From: Marinimicrobium hydrolyticum
Lineage (GTDB): Bacteria > Pseudomonadota > Gammaproteobacteria > Pseudomonadales > Cellvibrionaceae
Length of the DNA: 64,000 bases
Assembly (NCBI RefSeq): GCF_030848505.1
Contig: NZ_JAVDDU010000011.1
Location: 1 to 64,000 of the forward strand
Direction of reading: 5' to 3'
Below, piece by piece: positions 17,770 to 27,011 of this stretch. Under the pieces are notes generated by a model. That model saw nothing but the letters and a program-made list of their open reading frames with translations, had not been told where the DNA came from and ran no database searches. Positions within the stretch are counted from its first letter, which is position 1. The number at the start of each line of letters is the position of its first letter. A program made the position numbers and the translations under genes.

Positions 17770-20700
17770 TTATCGCAATTGCCGCCAGGACATGCGGCCC
17801 AAGGCACCGCCAGGCAACTCACCTTTTTCTATGTCTATATCCCCGCGAATATTGCTGGTAGGAATATAGGCGTTTTCCCCACCCCGAATAACATCGGATA
17901 AGGACAAAACAGCATAGTCAAGCGCCAAACCGTCTGCTCCTAAAATTGAGTGCGTCGGATACCGGTCCCCAACCGCAATCAGCTCCATCAACCAGCCACT
18001 GCCACCCAAAGCGCATGGATGATCAGAAGTAATCAAGGTCGGGAACAACAATCGGTCGAAAATCAAAAGCGGCTTGCTGATGACCCGCTCGCCGGTTAGC
18101 GTACTTTCTCCATCCCAAAAATCCAAATACCAACCCCGTTTTGAACCTTCCCCAGCCCACCAGCTGTCATCATCGTTTTTACCAATCTGCCTAACTCGTC
18201 GATCACCTTCATCTACCTGACTTCCCTCGTTGTCAACAAAACCTTCGTAATCTATGGTCTTTTCCATTAGGTCGCTACGGTCGGTAGTGGTAATGCGCGT
18301 ACCAGTGTCCGCAAGTGCGTAGAAGCTTTGCACTGTGTCACCGGGCTGGTTATCCTCATTCGTCAAATAACTGCCTGTACCGAAATAGACCATGACTGCA
18401 TTGTCTTTTTTGGCATTGCGGCCGAGGGTGGGCGCGGCAGTGATGGGTTGCACTCTATCCACCTCGCCACTTGTATCTCGAGCGGTGAAGAAAGGATCTG
18501 TACCAAACGACGATCCCCAATGAGCAACCTGATTGTGGGTGAAACTGAATTTCCACATACGCCCCAATAGGTCCCCCGCGTAAGCATGCGTAATTACGCC
18601 CCGACCATCAGGGAGCAATGCGGGCGCAGCCATGCCGTTACCAGATTCGTCATCGGTGCTCATCACTTTGGTGTTGCTTCCCTTGGGTTCATTCAGATTA
18701 ACCATGACCAAACTGGCTTTTCCATCGTTAGAATTGTAGCCGTTACCAAAAAATATTTTCCAGCCTTTGTCCGTTGGTGCAACCAAAGGCTGCCCGGTAA
18801 TATGGCCTATTTCTGGGTAGTCATCTTCAGTCAATTCGAATAAAACATTATTTTCGTTAAAGTTGTCCGGGTCAGTGACATCCAGAACGAATATACCTTT
18901 TCCTCCAGCCCCTAGCGTTCCCACGAGAATGTTACGCCATTTGGTCACGCTATTGTGAGTAAAGTAAGCATCGCCCACGAAGATAGGACCGTCGACATTA
19001 TAGCGGTGAGGATTCGAAGAATTGCCGTAATTCGATTTGGTAAGATTCTCCAGCTGGTCATAAATCATGGAGGGGACATAAGCAAACAGTTCATCGCCTG
19101 ATTCAGCATTAAAAGCGTGCATCATTCCACCATTCGCCCCGATATACAGAACTTCTGTGCGGCCATGTTTAACGTCCCGAAGGTACTCACCATAGGGGTC
19201 GGCGTCCGCGGTTCGACCACCGAGTGTGGCGGGCAAATTATGAAAGTGATAGTTTTGAGATCCCGCATAAATCGGATTAGAGTTCACAATGTCGCCCAGG
19301 AGAGTCTCTTCGCGTTCTCTCAGGCCGGGCACGTCCTCCCCCCGCAACCACCTCAGAGTATCAATTGATCCAAGAGCCTCCTGCTGCGCCGCTGATATGG
19401 AGTCCCATAGAAAACGAACCCCTGTCGTTCCATCGTATGTCACAATGTTCCGATCATCGGGATCGCGGAACTTATCCAGCCCTGTACTCCATGCCAGCTC
19501 TTCTCCGATACCACCTTCCGCCGTCAGAGGGATAGCTTTGATTTCCCCTGTCCAGTGTTTACTGTTGAACAGCGCCTGGTAAATTACCGTATCCGTGCCA
19601 AGCCGTGTGGAGTTGGTTGCTACTGCTGACGCAGACCCCGCGGCCTCGGCCACATTAAAAAATGCGTCTCGTAAAGATTGTTCTAGCTCCCGAGGATCGG
19701 TTGCATAGTAATAGGTTTCAGGCGGGTTCGCAGCTATCTCTGAGATTTCTGTATCATCATCGTGATACCCACCCCATTTCGCAGCGTAGTACAGTGGCTG
19801 TTCAAGTGGGCTACCGGTGGAGGTCCCTATTAAATGGGTGCTTTCGGTAGCGCCATCGCCTACATGACAACCATTCAAATCATCATTTTCGTCATCGCTA
19901 GCACAACCCAAAATATTAGCGCCCGCTACAGTTACAGGCGAACTCGAAAAGCCGTTGATACCTGAGTGCACATGAAACCCATCCGATGTCGTACCGCTAA
20001 TCACATAGCCAAATCCCAGCTCATGGGGGGTAGAGTCAGCTATGACATTCGTCTTAACCTTGGCATTAAGCGACGTAATCTCGTAGTCGATGATGCCCCA
20101 CATATCCTGGTCAAAGTCACCGCCTTGTTCGCTATCTTCCCAGTTTACGTAGAGCTTTCCAGAGTGCGTAAGTGCACCGTCAACCACGCTTTCACTTTGT
20201 TCAACAATTTTGAAATCGACGATCGCACAATTGGTGGGAACATCCGTTCTCTGGCTGCGACATGCAGGCTGAATAACAACCGTTTGGCTTTCCGATCCTG
20301 GCACAGGTACAGATACGCGCGGAACGGCTGGCGCCAGAGCAACGCCATAGGTCCGCACTGTTTGACGACTTGCCTCTGTCACGCCGGTTAAAGGAATCCC
20401 CTTCGATCTGGCGTAGTGCGCCAAACCTGCAATCTGATAACTTCCTCCCAGGCGAGGAGCATCTGGGCAAGTACCCTGAACATTGGAAAGCCCCGACACA
20501 TTCTTCGCTGTGCAGAGTTCGTTATCGGAGCCAACTTCGTCACTGCCTAACACTTTCCCTACGAAGAACTCGTTTCCCTCAATTCCCTCCGCGACACCAA
20601 TTGCATCTGTTTGATTCGCTAGTGAATCGGAACCCTGGAGAATATCTGAGGCACCACTTAGTTGATCCCCGTCATAAGAGCTGGTTGACGCATTGAATTG

Positions 20701-22119
20701 CACAACACTAAGCGGAGCGCAATAATTTGCGCTGGATACCGGAGCGGCCCACACAGCAGTATTTAGGCCGGCAATACGACTGGAATCGTCGACATCAAAA
20801 TCCGAAGTCTTCGGTAGGCCTGCCAAGTAGCGCAATGACTCCAAATAAATCTCTGACTGGGGATTGCCCCAGTTGCTACACGTTCCATCGCTGAAGGTAT
20901 GCTCACCCCACTCACAAGCGTCGCTTCCTGTCGCGCCAAAGTAAGTTCCGTTCTCATAGCGGTACCCATAAATACGCAATCGGTTGAGGGTGTTTATTAT
21001 CCCTTCAAAATCATCCAACGCATCTCCCACAGGGACTATGAAGGTACCGTTATCAGCATCGATCTCATCAGTAACACTACCAATATTTTTACGCAACACA
21101 CCGCCAGACTTGTTTTTTCCAAAGGATCCGGTCATCAAACCGAACAGTATGGAATTATCCTCACCAAACTCTTGTAGCAAACCTGTGGGTTTGAGAGAGG
21201 TCCCATAGGATTCGCAGTTTTCATTATTCGCTTCATTCGTCCAATTCGAATCACAAACCACAACACGCACGCTATACTCTTTTTCCCCTAGACCTTTTTC
21301 TTTCTTCGGGCTGTCGGCGTACGCCTGAATACCAGTCAAAGTCGGGTCATTGCCATTCTTTCCTCTATCGCTTTGGGAGATATCGTCGCGCCATCGACAT
21401 TGCCAACGCTCGTTACTGGCCCACAGAGAATAGTTTCCTTTTACCGTACGCAGCAACGGAGGTGAAGTGACGTTTTGAGACAGTGAGTTGTCACCGGGAT
21501 CGGTGACATTACATAGAGTAACGCCTCGATCCCTAGCATCCTCTGCGGCACTGTTGCTTCCGAACGGCGTTAGTCGGTTTACATCGTCCCCCCCATAATA
21601 TTTCGCGAACGAATGGGCGTCTGCAGGTAGAAAGCTTCGTTCAAGCACTGTTTCTCCCGGAGTATCAACTGCGCGATAGCCGCCATAGAGAATTTTACGA
21701 ACCGCATCCATACGGGTCATGGTAGCCCAATTGAGAAAGTTTCCGCTCCACTCATCAGCCGTTTCACCCAAATTACAATAGCCTGACTCATCTACGTCAT
21801 TGCTAGGTTGATACCGATCGCCATCCGTGCTGTACACATAGCATTTGGTGCTATCAAAGTAGCCATAGTAATCATAATCGTGGATATAAGTGGTATCAGG
21901 GCTGCCATCCTTCGTAATATCCGAGTAATCATCATAAAGCTTAAAATACAATTGATGATCATTCGACATATTAAGCATCACTAGCGGGCGCACGGGGTGC
22001 GACAGGAAGAGAGGGTTTTGTGCTAGATCCAATGAAGCGACACTGTGAGTGCTCGCCAGACTGATCCCGGCAGCAAATAACATCAGGCAAAATTTTGTGG
22101 TAATCGCCTTTATATTCAT
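17770..22119 (-). CDS. pilY1: Type IV pilus-associated adhesin/assembly protein PilY1
   Basis: Large secreted protein at the pilus tip; homologues act in adhesion, pilus extension and surface sensing. Signal peptide: MNIKAITTKF through a hydrophobic core to HSVAS. The N-terminal ~850 residues are a variable, Cys/Asn/Asp-rich region. The C-terminal ~550 residues are the PilC/PilY1 beta-propeller, with PIYAGSQ, VLYIGANGGMMHAFN, NILVGTLGAGGKGIFVLDVT and YAGDLLGRMWKF. The calcium loop that usually precedes YAGDL (DxNxDGxxD) is absent: the segment reads LLPDGRGVITHA. ATG 22119 has AGGAG eight bases upstream; the 25 codons before it are not needed. 1449 aa. Confidence 0.93.
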   Translation of the reverse strand: MNIKAITTKFCLMLFAAGISLASTHSVASLDLAQNPLFLSHPVRPLVMLNMSNDHQLYFKLYDDYSDITKDGSPDTTYIHDYDYYGYFDSTKCYVYSTDGDRYQPSNDVDESGYCNLGETADEWSGNFLNWATMTRMDAVRKILYGGYRAVDTPGETVLERSFLPADAHSFAKYYGGDDVNRLTPFGSNSAAEDARDRGVTLCNVTDPGDNSLSQNVTSPPLLRTVKGNYSLWASNERWQCRWRDDISQSDRGKNGNDPTLTGIQAYADSPKKEKGLGEKEYSVRVVVCDSNWTNEANNENCESYGTSLKPTGLLQEFGEDNSILFGLMTGSFGKNKSGGVLRKNIGSVTDEIDADNGTFIVPVGDALDDFEGIINTLNRLRIYGYRYENGTYFGATGSDACEWGEHTFSDGTCSNWGNPQSEIYLESLRYLAGLPKTSDFDVDDSSRIAGLNTAVWAAPVSSANYCAPLSVVQFNASTSSYDGDQLSGASDILQGSDSLANQTDAIGVAEGIEGNEFFVGKVLGSDEVGSDNELCTAKNVSGLSNVQGTCPDAPRLGGSYQIAGLAHYARSKGIPLTGVTEASRQTVRTYGVALAPAVPRVSVPVPGSESQTVVIQPACRSQRTDVPTNCAIVDFKIVEQSESVVDGALTHSGKLYVNWEDSEQGGDFDQDMWGIIDYEITSLNAKVKTNVIADSTPHELGFGYVISGTTSDGFHVHSGINGFSSSPVTVAGANILGCASDDENDDLNGCHVGDGATESTHLIGTSTGSPLEQPLYYAAKWGGYHDDDTEISEIAANPPETYYYATDPRELEQSLRDAFFNVAEAAGSASAVATNSTRLGTDTVIYQALFNSKHWTGEIKAIPLTAEGGIGEELAWSTGLDKFRDPDDRNIVTYDGTTGVRFLWDSISAAQQEALGSIDTLRWLRGEDVPGLREREETLLGDIVNSNPIYAGSQNYHFHNLPATLGGRTADADPYGEYLRDVKHGRTEVLYIGANGGMMHAFNAESGDELFAYVPSMIYDQLENLTKSNYGNSSNPHRYNVDGPIFVGDAYFTHNSVTKWRNILVGTLGAGGKGIFVLDVTDPDNFNENNVLFELTEDDYPEIGHITGQPLVAPTDKGWKIFFGNGYNSNDGKASLVMVNLNEPKGSNTKVMSTDDESGNGMAAPALLPDGRGVITHAYAGDLLGRMWKFSFTHNQVAHWGSSFGTDPFFTARDTSGEVDRVQPITAAPTLGRNAKKDNAVMVYFGTGSYLTNEDNQPGDTVQSFYALADTGTRITTTDRSDLMEKTIDYEGFVDNEGSQVDEGDRRVRQIGKNDDDSWWAGEGSKRGWYLDFWDGESTLTGERVISKPLLIFDRLLFPTLITSDHPCALGGSGWLMELIAVGDRYPTHSILGADGLALDYAVLSLSDVIRGGENAYIPTSNIRGDIDIEKGELPGGALGRMSWRQLR

Positions 22120-22144
22120 GATGCATGCTCCTGCCAAATTAGGC

Positions 22145-22696
22145 CTAGCGTTTAAAGGTGGTTTGAAGAATAACGGTAGATTCTTGGGTGGCACCGTACC
22201 CTATACTGGTGATCCGGTAGAGTACGGCGTCCTCTGTATTTAGGCTGTTTTCAAAGTCAATTGCGCCGCCATCTACCCCGGCCATAACAGAATAAGTCAC
22301 CTCTTCGATCACATACCTAGGAGGTTGGCTGACTCTTTCTATATCTAACGTTGACTGAACCGATTGCGTAGCCCAATTGTAATTATCCCAGTAGCCCGTG
22401 CGGACCGAACTTGGGATCGCTTCAATCAGGCCAGCCGTACTCCCATTAAACTGCGGAAGTGTCGCTTGGTTAAAGTACATCTCCGCTTCTCGCAGCGCCG
22501 CTTCAGCCGCCTGGAATGCAAGATTTCGGTCTCGTACGTTGCCTGCCATTAACTCCTGCAAGCTGCTACCACGGATGGCTGCCAGGGCCACCAGACTGAT
22601 CAGCAGCACCATAATCAAACCCACGATCAACACAACGCCTCGCTGTGAATCTCGCTGTTTGAAGTGACCCTTAAAATTTAGCGCTAAACGACCCAT
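22145..22696 (-). CDS. pilX: Minor pilin PilX
   Basis: Inner-membrane minor pilin of the pilus-priming complex. Prepilin-like cleavage site QRG|VVLIVGL; as in other PilX proteins there is no Glu at +5. The conserved post-helix segment ELMAGNVRDRNLAFQAAEAAL is diagnostic for PilX. I start it at ATG 22696 (183 aa) because AGGAG lies six bases upstream. An ATG at 22717 directly follows the pilW stop but has no such site. pilY1 starts 25 bases downstream. Confidence 0.9.
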   Translation of the reverse strand: MGRLALNFKGHFKQRDSQRGVVLIVGLIMVLLISLVALAAIRGSSLQELMAGNVRDRNLAFQAAEAALREAEMYFNQATLPQFNGSTAGLIEAIPSSVRTGYWDNYNWATQSVQSTLDIERVSQPPRYVIEEVTYSVMAGVDGGAIDFENSLNTEDAVLYRITSIGYGATQESTVILQTTFKR

Positions 22697-22717
22697 AACA
22701 ATCTCCTGCAGTGCCAT

Positions 22718-23788
22718 TCAGGGAAGGCGGCTGCGAATCCCAATGGTGTTAACGAAGACCTGGCGCATCCGCCTGTCGCTATCGTCGGGTGTAACCGTAG
22801 TCCCATTAAATGTGTAAGGCTGCGGCTCTTCCAGTACATTGTTATTCAGACTTACCACAAGTAGTTGTACCCTTACACTGAGCACATCATCCCAATTGCT
22901 TCCTACTGCTGCCGCATCTAGGTATTCGTTGGGTACGCCATTGCCGTCGGTGTCCAAACCGTAAGTCAACTGCATGTTCTCCACACCCTCCAGCACCTCT
23001 TGAGCCGCTGAATTTCCTATTTTTTGCCATAAGCCTGGGCGGCCCGCATCATTCGTCGCGATATAATAAAAGTTTGTAGTTACCCTTATAATCTCAGAGT
23101 CTGGTCCAAACTGCTCCTCCGGCGGGCCGGAGTTTCCACCCCACGATGCTGTATCGTTACCGGGCGAGAATCCCCCATCACCGGCTTCTCCTTTTTTCGA
23201 GTGCACAACATTACCATTGCTGCCCTGTATATTAGTGATTTGAAAAGCCCTGGCTTTTTCACAATCGGTGATGATGACAACGTCTCCCTTACACAACCCA
23301 CTGATCATATTGTCACTGCCATTGTTACATGCGTTGGCAACCACACTGTCAGTGGCAATCTTTAGACTGGTCGAGTTTTTGTCACTGACCACATGAGCAC
23401 TATTGCCGCTGGCACTGCGTACAACTAGTATATCGGTGCCTGTCAAAGCGGCGGGGTACCCCGTTGGTTGACCCGTGCCAGCTGTAGCTCCTTCGATGCC
23501 CACACCAAAGCCGTAAAGTACCTCTGCCTCTGCATCGTCAATTTTAAGAGTGTTGGTGAACTCCATATTGCGGCTCATACATCCCATGAATCCGGCCATA
23601 CGAATGTCCCTTGACATAAATTCCATGGCCAATCGGCCGTTTTCTTGAACCCGGGAGATGGCCTGATGAGTGGTATAAACAGTCCGACTGGAGAGAAACA
23701 TTTGCATAACACCCGTCATTAGCACCAACCCCAGGGTAATGGAAATCATGAGCTCGACTAGGGACAGCCCTTGTTGCTTGCGCATCAA
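22718..23788 (-). CDS. pilW: Minor pilin PilW
   Basis: Minor pilin of the initiation complex. Prepilin site QQG|LSLVELM with Glu+5, then a hydrophobic helix. Conserved PilW features are RVQENGRLAMEFMSRDIRMAG and a cysteine-containing GCMSR segment. The body has several small disulfide candidates and a D-D-N loop (DTDGNGVPNEYLD) that could bind calcium. The C-terminus (RQVFVNTIGIRSRLP) is the usual PilW end. Length 356 aa is normal. ATG 23788 overlaps the pilV stop by four bases. Confidence 0.9.
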   Translation of the reverse strand: MMRKQQGLSLVELMISITLGLVLMTGVMQMFLSSRTVYTTHQAISRVQENGRLAMEFMSRDIRMAGFMGCMSRNMEFTNTLKIDDAEAEVLYGFGVGIEGATAGTGQPTGYPAALTGTDILVVRSASGNSAHVVSDKNSTSLKIATDSVVANACNNGSDNMISGLCKGDVVIITDCEKARAFQITNIQGSNGNVVHSKKGEAGDGGFSPGNDTASWGGNSGPPEEQFGPDSEIIRVTTNFYYIATNDAGRPGLWQKIGNSAAQEVLEGVENMQLTYGLDTDGNGVPNEYLDAAAVGSNWDDVLSVRVQLLVVSLNNNVLEEPQPYTFNGTTVTPDDSDRRMRQVFVNTIGIRSRLP

Positions 23789-24282
23789 ATTGGACTCCTC
23801 ATTTGGCTGGTGTAGGTGAACGTTGAAGTATCTTCGCTCTCAAGCCCGGAAGTATTTTGTTCCTCCCATCGGACAGTAACCGTACAAACCCTCGTGTCAT
23901 TATCACATTCAATGCCTCCAGAACCCCCGGGAAGCGTAGCTTCAATTAATGCTCGCCACTCCCCTAAGTCTCTTTGAGCCAAAGGAGCATTAGCGGTCGG
24001 TGCATCATCATCCAGTTCCAAGTTGTACGCAGCGAGTTCACGCCAGTTAATTCGCACCCGGTCCAATATGTCATAAGCAAAGATGTTAGCTTGCGAGCGC
24101 AGATACGCACTGTGATTGAACTGCAAGGAGCGGGTCTGTAAAGCCGTTAGTGTCAACAAGGCGGTAGAGAGGATTATCATTGTCACCAGCACTTCAATAA
24201 GGCCCACCCCCCGAATACGGTAGGCCCAAGGGCATGTTGGCTTTCCGCCTTTATTCGTCATCGCAGTCTGCATTGGTTGCAC
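23785..24282 (-). CDS. pilV: Minor pilin PilV
   Basis: Minor pilin. Prepilin cleavage site RG|VGLIEVLVTM with Glu+5, then ALQTRSLQFNHSAYLRSQANIFAYDILDRVRIN, the PilV-typical helix (shown in pieces in the family as ALQ...SAYxRSQA...DR.R.N). Two cysteines in GGIECDNDTRVCTV form a likely disulfide. Start is uncertain: ATG 24282, 24273 or 24261 are all in frame, overlap the end of fimT and lack a clear ribosome-binding site, so the leader length is unresolved. Up to 165 aa. Confidence 0.87.
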   Translation of the reverse strand: MQPMQTAMTNKGGKPTCPWAYRIRGVGLIEVLVTMIILSTALLTLTALQTRSLQFNHSAYLRSQANIFAYDILDRVRINWRELAAYNLELDDDAPTANAPLAQRDLGEWRALIEATLPGGSGGIECDNDTRVCTVTVRWEEQNTSGLESEDTSTFTYTSQMRSPI

Positions 24283-24781
24283 GAGCTACCCCTCCCCGGT
24301 TGACAGTAATGGTACGGGCGGAGTCGCCGGTACAACCCTCAATTTTCGAACTGATCACTACATTGCCGGCTCGGGCGAGCGCCCCCACGCCTGTAAAACG
24401 GAAGAAGTTGGTATCGGCACCATTTTGGGTAACCGTTATGGATGCGTTTACGTTTGGAGCCTCCCAGTTGCGGAGCACGGTAGTCACCGCCAGGGCAGCG
24501 GTATCAGAGGTCGCGCCATCGGTAAAAACGATCCAACCGTCAGTCCAATTTCCGATGCAGGCAGTACCGTTCGAGCTGGCGCAAAGAGAGACCCGGCCAC
24601 CCCTTTTCACTGCTTCAGCACGGGCGTAATTGATCGCGGCGATCAGATCGTCCCCCAAAGTAGTGGAACGGCTGTCTCGCACCATGGTATTAAAGTTCGG
24701 AATCGCAAACGCCACCACGATGGCAAGCACTACCATGGTCACCACAAGCTCGATCAAGGTAAATCCGCGCATTCGTCGCAT
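24251..24781 (-). CDS. fimT: GspH/FimT-family pseudopilin
   Basis: First gene of the minor-pilin operon. Class III signal of only six residues, MRRMRG|FTLIELVVTM, with Glu+5 at residue 11. The GspH/FimT domain follows, with DDLIAAINYARAEAVKRGG, the cysteine pair around ASSNGTACIGNW and the DGWIVFTD signature. A second cysteine pair (GCTGD...ADCDD) lies at the C-terminus. Length 176 aa. Could also be named fimU by position; FimT and FimU cannot be told apart with certainty here. Confidence 0.88.
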   Translation of the reverse strand: MRRMRGFTLIELVVTMVVLAIVVAFAIPNFNTMVRDSRSTTLGDDLIAAINYARAEAVKRGGRVSLCASSNGTACIGNWTDGWIVFTDGATSDTAALAVTTVLRNWEAPNVNASITVTQNGADTNFFRFTGVGALARAGNVVISSKIEGCTGDSARTITVNRGGVARATNADCDDE

Positions 24782-24991
24782 ATTTCAACAACCTATTCGT
24801 TATATGGCCAGCTAATAAAAGCGGGCTATTTTTATAAGCAGATCATCTCACTGCACTGTGGACGCTGAATTCTACGGCTAGTATATTGATGAAACCTAAC
24901 ACACACGGTTTGTTTCCGTGCTGTTTAGGCGATATGCGGTCGACAGGGATGTATGAACGGCGCGCCACATTGACAATCCAAGGAGGGATTT

Positions 24992-25507
24992 ATGGCTTCT
25001 CGTGGTTTTACTTTAATTGAACTTCTCGTAGTCCTGATCGTGCTGATGCTGTTGGTGGCCATCGGCATTCCCAACTTATCCCAACACATTCGAGAGAGTC
25101 GCACCCAATCTCAGGCCCAGGAACTGTTCCAGGCAGTCCAGGTGGCCCGCACCCATGCCATCACCACCAACAGTCGCGTCACTCTCCGAGCAACGGGGAG
25201 CTGGAATGAGGGCTGGCAGGTGTTTATGGATCCAAATCACAACGGCGAACTGGATCCTGGGGAGAAATTACTGGCCAGTAGTGGCCCCATAAAAGGCACT
25301 CACATCGTAGGCAATCATTGGGTCGCCAGGCACATTTCATTTATCGGTACGGGCGAGAGCCGCTTTGCGAATGGCAGTTCCGGTGGAGCCTTTCAGGCGG
25401 GACGAATAACCGTGTGCGGAGAGGAAGGAGAACGCGGGTATCAGTTGGTACTGGCGCGCAGCGGCCGCATGCGCATGAACACCATCGAGTCGGAGCAGTG
25501 CTTGTAG
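24992..25507 (+). CDS. Second GspH/FimT-like pseudopilin
   Basis: Prepilin signal MASRG|FTLIELLVVL with Glu+5 (E10), a hydrophobic helix and the GspH/FimT domain (QAVQVARTHAITTNSRVTL). Residues 80-91 form a complete EF-hand-type loop, DPNHNGELDPGE, with D, N, N, G, L, D and E at positions 1, 3, 5, 6, 8, 9 and 12; such loops are known in this family. C-terminal cysteines (TVCGEE, EQCL) may pair. A strong AAGGAGG site lies upstream of ATG 24992. It is divergent from the fimT operon, so it is expressed separately and may serve pili or a type II secretion-like assembly. Confidence 0.88.
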   Translation: MASRGFTLIELLVVLIVLMLLVAIGIPNLSQHIRESRTQSQAQELFQAVQVARTHAITTNSRVTLRATGSWNEGWQVFMDPNHNGELDPGEKLLASSGPIKGTHIVGNHWVARHISFIGTGESRFANGSSGGAFQAGRITVCGEEGERGYQLVLARSGRMRMNTIESEQCL

Positions 25508-25520
25508 GTGTAGCTACACC
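25507..25520. other. Perfect 14-bp palindrome after the second fimT-like gene
   Basis: GGTGTAGCTACACC overlaps the last base of the stop codon and precedes the convergent ispH stop by 20 bases. Without a loop or T-run it is a weak terminator candidate; it could be a protein-binding site. Confidence 0.3.
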
Positions 25521-25540
25521 GCCTGCGCCAAACTGAGTGT

Positions 25541-26491
25541 CTAGCGCAGTTCTCTGGGTAAACTGAAACTGATGTTTTCAGGAATGCCGTCGAGCTCTAA
25601 AGGCGGTTGGGCGCCCAAACTCTGCAAGTGCTGAATGACCCGCTCCACGAGCACCTCCGGTGCCGAAGCACCGGCGGTAATGCCAATGGCGCTCTTGCCT
25701 TCCAACCACTCGGAACGAATGCACTCGGGACCGTTAATCAGATAGGCCTCGGCACCGCAACGCTCGGCCAACTCACGCAAACGGTTGGAATTGGAGCTGT
25801 TTTGGGACCCCACCACGAGCACCAGTCCGCACTCCAGTGCGAGTTGACGCACGGCGTCCTGGCGATTGGTGGTGGCGTAGCAGATGTCGTCTTTGCGTGG
25901 CCCCTGAATGAGCGGGAATTTTTGCCGTAGGGCGTCGATAACCTTGGCGGTATCGTCCATGGACAAAGTGGTTTGGGTAACGTAGGCCAAACGCTCCGGG
26001 GTGTTTACTTCCAGAGCCGCCACGTCAGCTTCGTTTTCTACCAGGTAAATCGCGCCGCCTTTGCGGTTGTCGTACTGGCCCATGGTGCCCTCGACTTCCG
26101 GGTGACCGGCATGACCGATCAACACGCACTCGCGACCCTCGCTGCTGTAACGCATGACTTCAATATGTACTTTTGTCACCAGCGGGCAGGTGGCATCGAA
26201 TACTTGCAGACCTCGCACTTCCGCTTGGTTACGCACCGCGCGGGATACGCCGTGGGCGCTAAAAATTACAATGACATCGTCTGGCACTTCGTCCAGCTCA
26301 TCCACAAAGATAGCGCCCCGCTCGCGCAGGGTATCCACCACAAACTTGTTGTGCACCACTTCGTGACGTACATAAATAGGCGCGCCAAACACATCCAGGG
26401 CGCGATTCACGATATCAATGGCCCGGTCCACACCCGCACAGAAACCGCGGGGATTGGCCAATTTAATTTGTAGCGGGGCGGTGGCTTGCAT
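25541..26491 (-). CDS. ispH: 4-hydroxy-3-methylbut-2-enyl diphosphate reductase
   Basis: Last enzyme of the MEP isoprenoid pathway; reduces HMBPP to IPP and DMAPP with a [4Fe-4S] cluster. Cluster cysteines are C18 ([12 protein letters not shown]), C102 ([11 protein letters not shown]) and C204 ([11 protein letters not shown]). SAHGVS and [13 protein letters not shown] are the other family motifs. ATG 26491 (316 aa, same length as E. coli IspH) has TGGAG five bases upstream and is preferred over the in-frame ATG at 26512. Last gene of the ribF-ileS-lspA-fkpB-ispH block. Confidence 0.95.
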   Translation of the reverse strand: MQATAPLQIKLANPRGFCAGVDRAIDIVNRALDVFGAPIYVRHEVVHNKFVVDTLRERGAIFVDELDEVPDDVIVIFSAHGVSRAVRNQAEVRGLQVFDATCPLVTKVHIEVMRYSSEGRECVLIGHAGHPEVEGTMGQYDNRKGGAIYLVENEADVAALEVNTPERLAYVTQTTLSMDDTAKVIDALRQKFPLIQGPRKDDICYATTNRQDAVRQLALECGLVLVVGSQNSSNSNRLRELAERCGAEAYLINGPECIRSEWLEGKSAIGITAGASAPEVLVERVIQHLQSLGAQPPLELDGIPENISFSLPRELR

Positions 26492-26555
26492 TGGAGCTCC
26501 AAAATTGGTCATTCGTAATACAGCAGCGGCTTCGAAGGTGGCTCTTCAATACCTG

Positions 26556-27011
26556 TCAGTGTAACTGGGCGGGCTCGACCCGTAAAATCGCCACTTCAAA
26601 GACGATTTCACGGCCCGCGAGCGGATGATTAAAATCCACCACGACTCGTTCGTCATCGAACTCCACAACAACACCCGGTAGTTCCGTTTTCTGGGCGTCG
26701 GCAAAAGACAACACCAGCCCCTCCTCCAATTCCAGACCTTCCTCGAACTGCTCGCGCGGCATTTCCTGAACGTTGCTGGGATTGTGCTGGCCGAAGCCCT
26801 CTTCGGGCTCTATGTGAAAAGCGCCCGTGTCACCCGCCTTTAGGCCAAACAGCGCTTTTTCAAAACCCGGTAGCAATTGTTCATCACCCACCGTGAAAGT
26901 GGCCGGATCGGCTTCGAAATTGGAATCGATCTCCTCACCGCTGGGAAAGCGTAAAGCAAAATGTAGGGTCACGCTGGTTCCCGGGCCCACCACCAGTTCA
27001 GGGTCAGTCAT
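26556..27011 (-). CDS. fkpB: FKBP-type peptidyl-prolyl isomerase
   Basis: SlyD/FkpB-like cytoplasmic prolyl isomerase. The split FKBP core starts VTLHFALRFPSGEEIDSNFE and continues with LLPGFEKALFGLKAGD and the acidic EPEEGFGQHNPSN. The inserted IF domain lies at about residues 75-125. It lacks the His-rich metal tail of SlyD. Length 151 aa matches E. coli FkpB (SlpA), which also sits between lspA and ispH. Start ATG 27011 overlaps the end of lspA by eight bases. Confidence 0.92.
   Translation of the reverse strand: MTDPELVVGPGTSVTLHFALRFPSGEEIDSNFEADPATFTVGDEQLLPGFEKALFGLKAGDTGAFHIEPEEGFGQHNPSNVQEMPREQFEEGLELEEGLVLSFADAQKTELPGVVVEFDDERVVVDFNHPLAGREIVFEVAILRVEPAQLH

Noticed and set aside
24782-24991. 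Sigma-54 (-24/-12) promoter for the minor-pilin operon, expected from PilR nearby
   Set aside because: No TGGCAC-N5-TTGC match was found on either strand of this gap.
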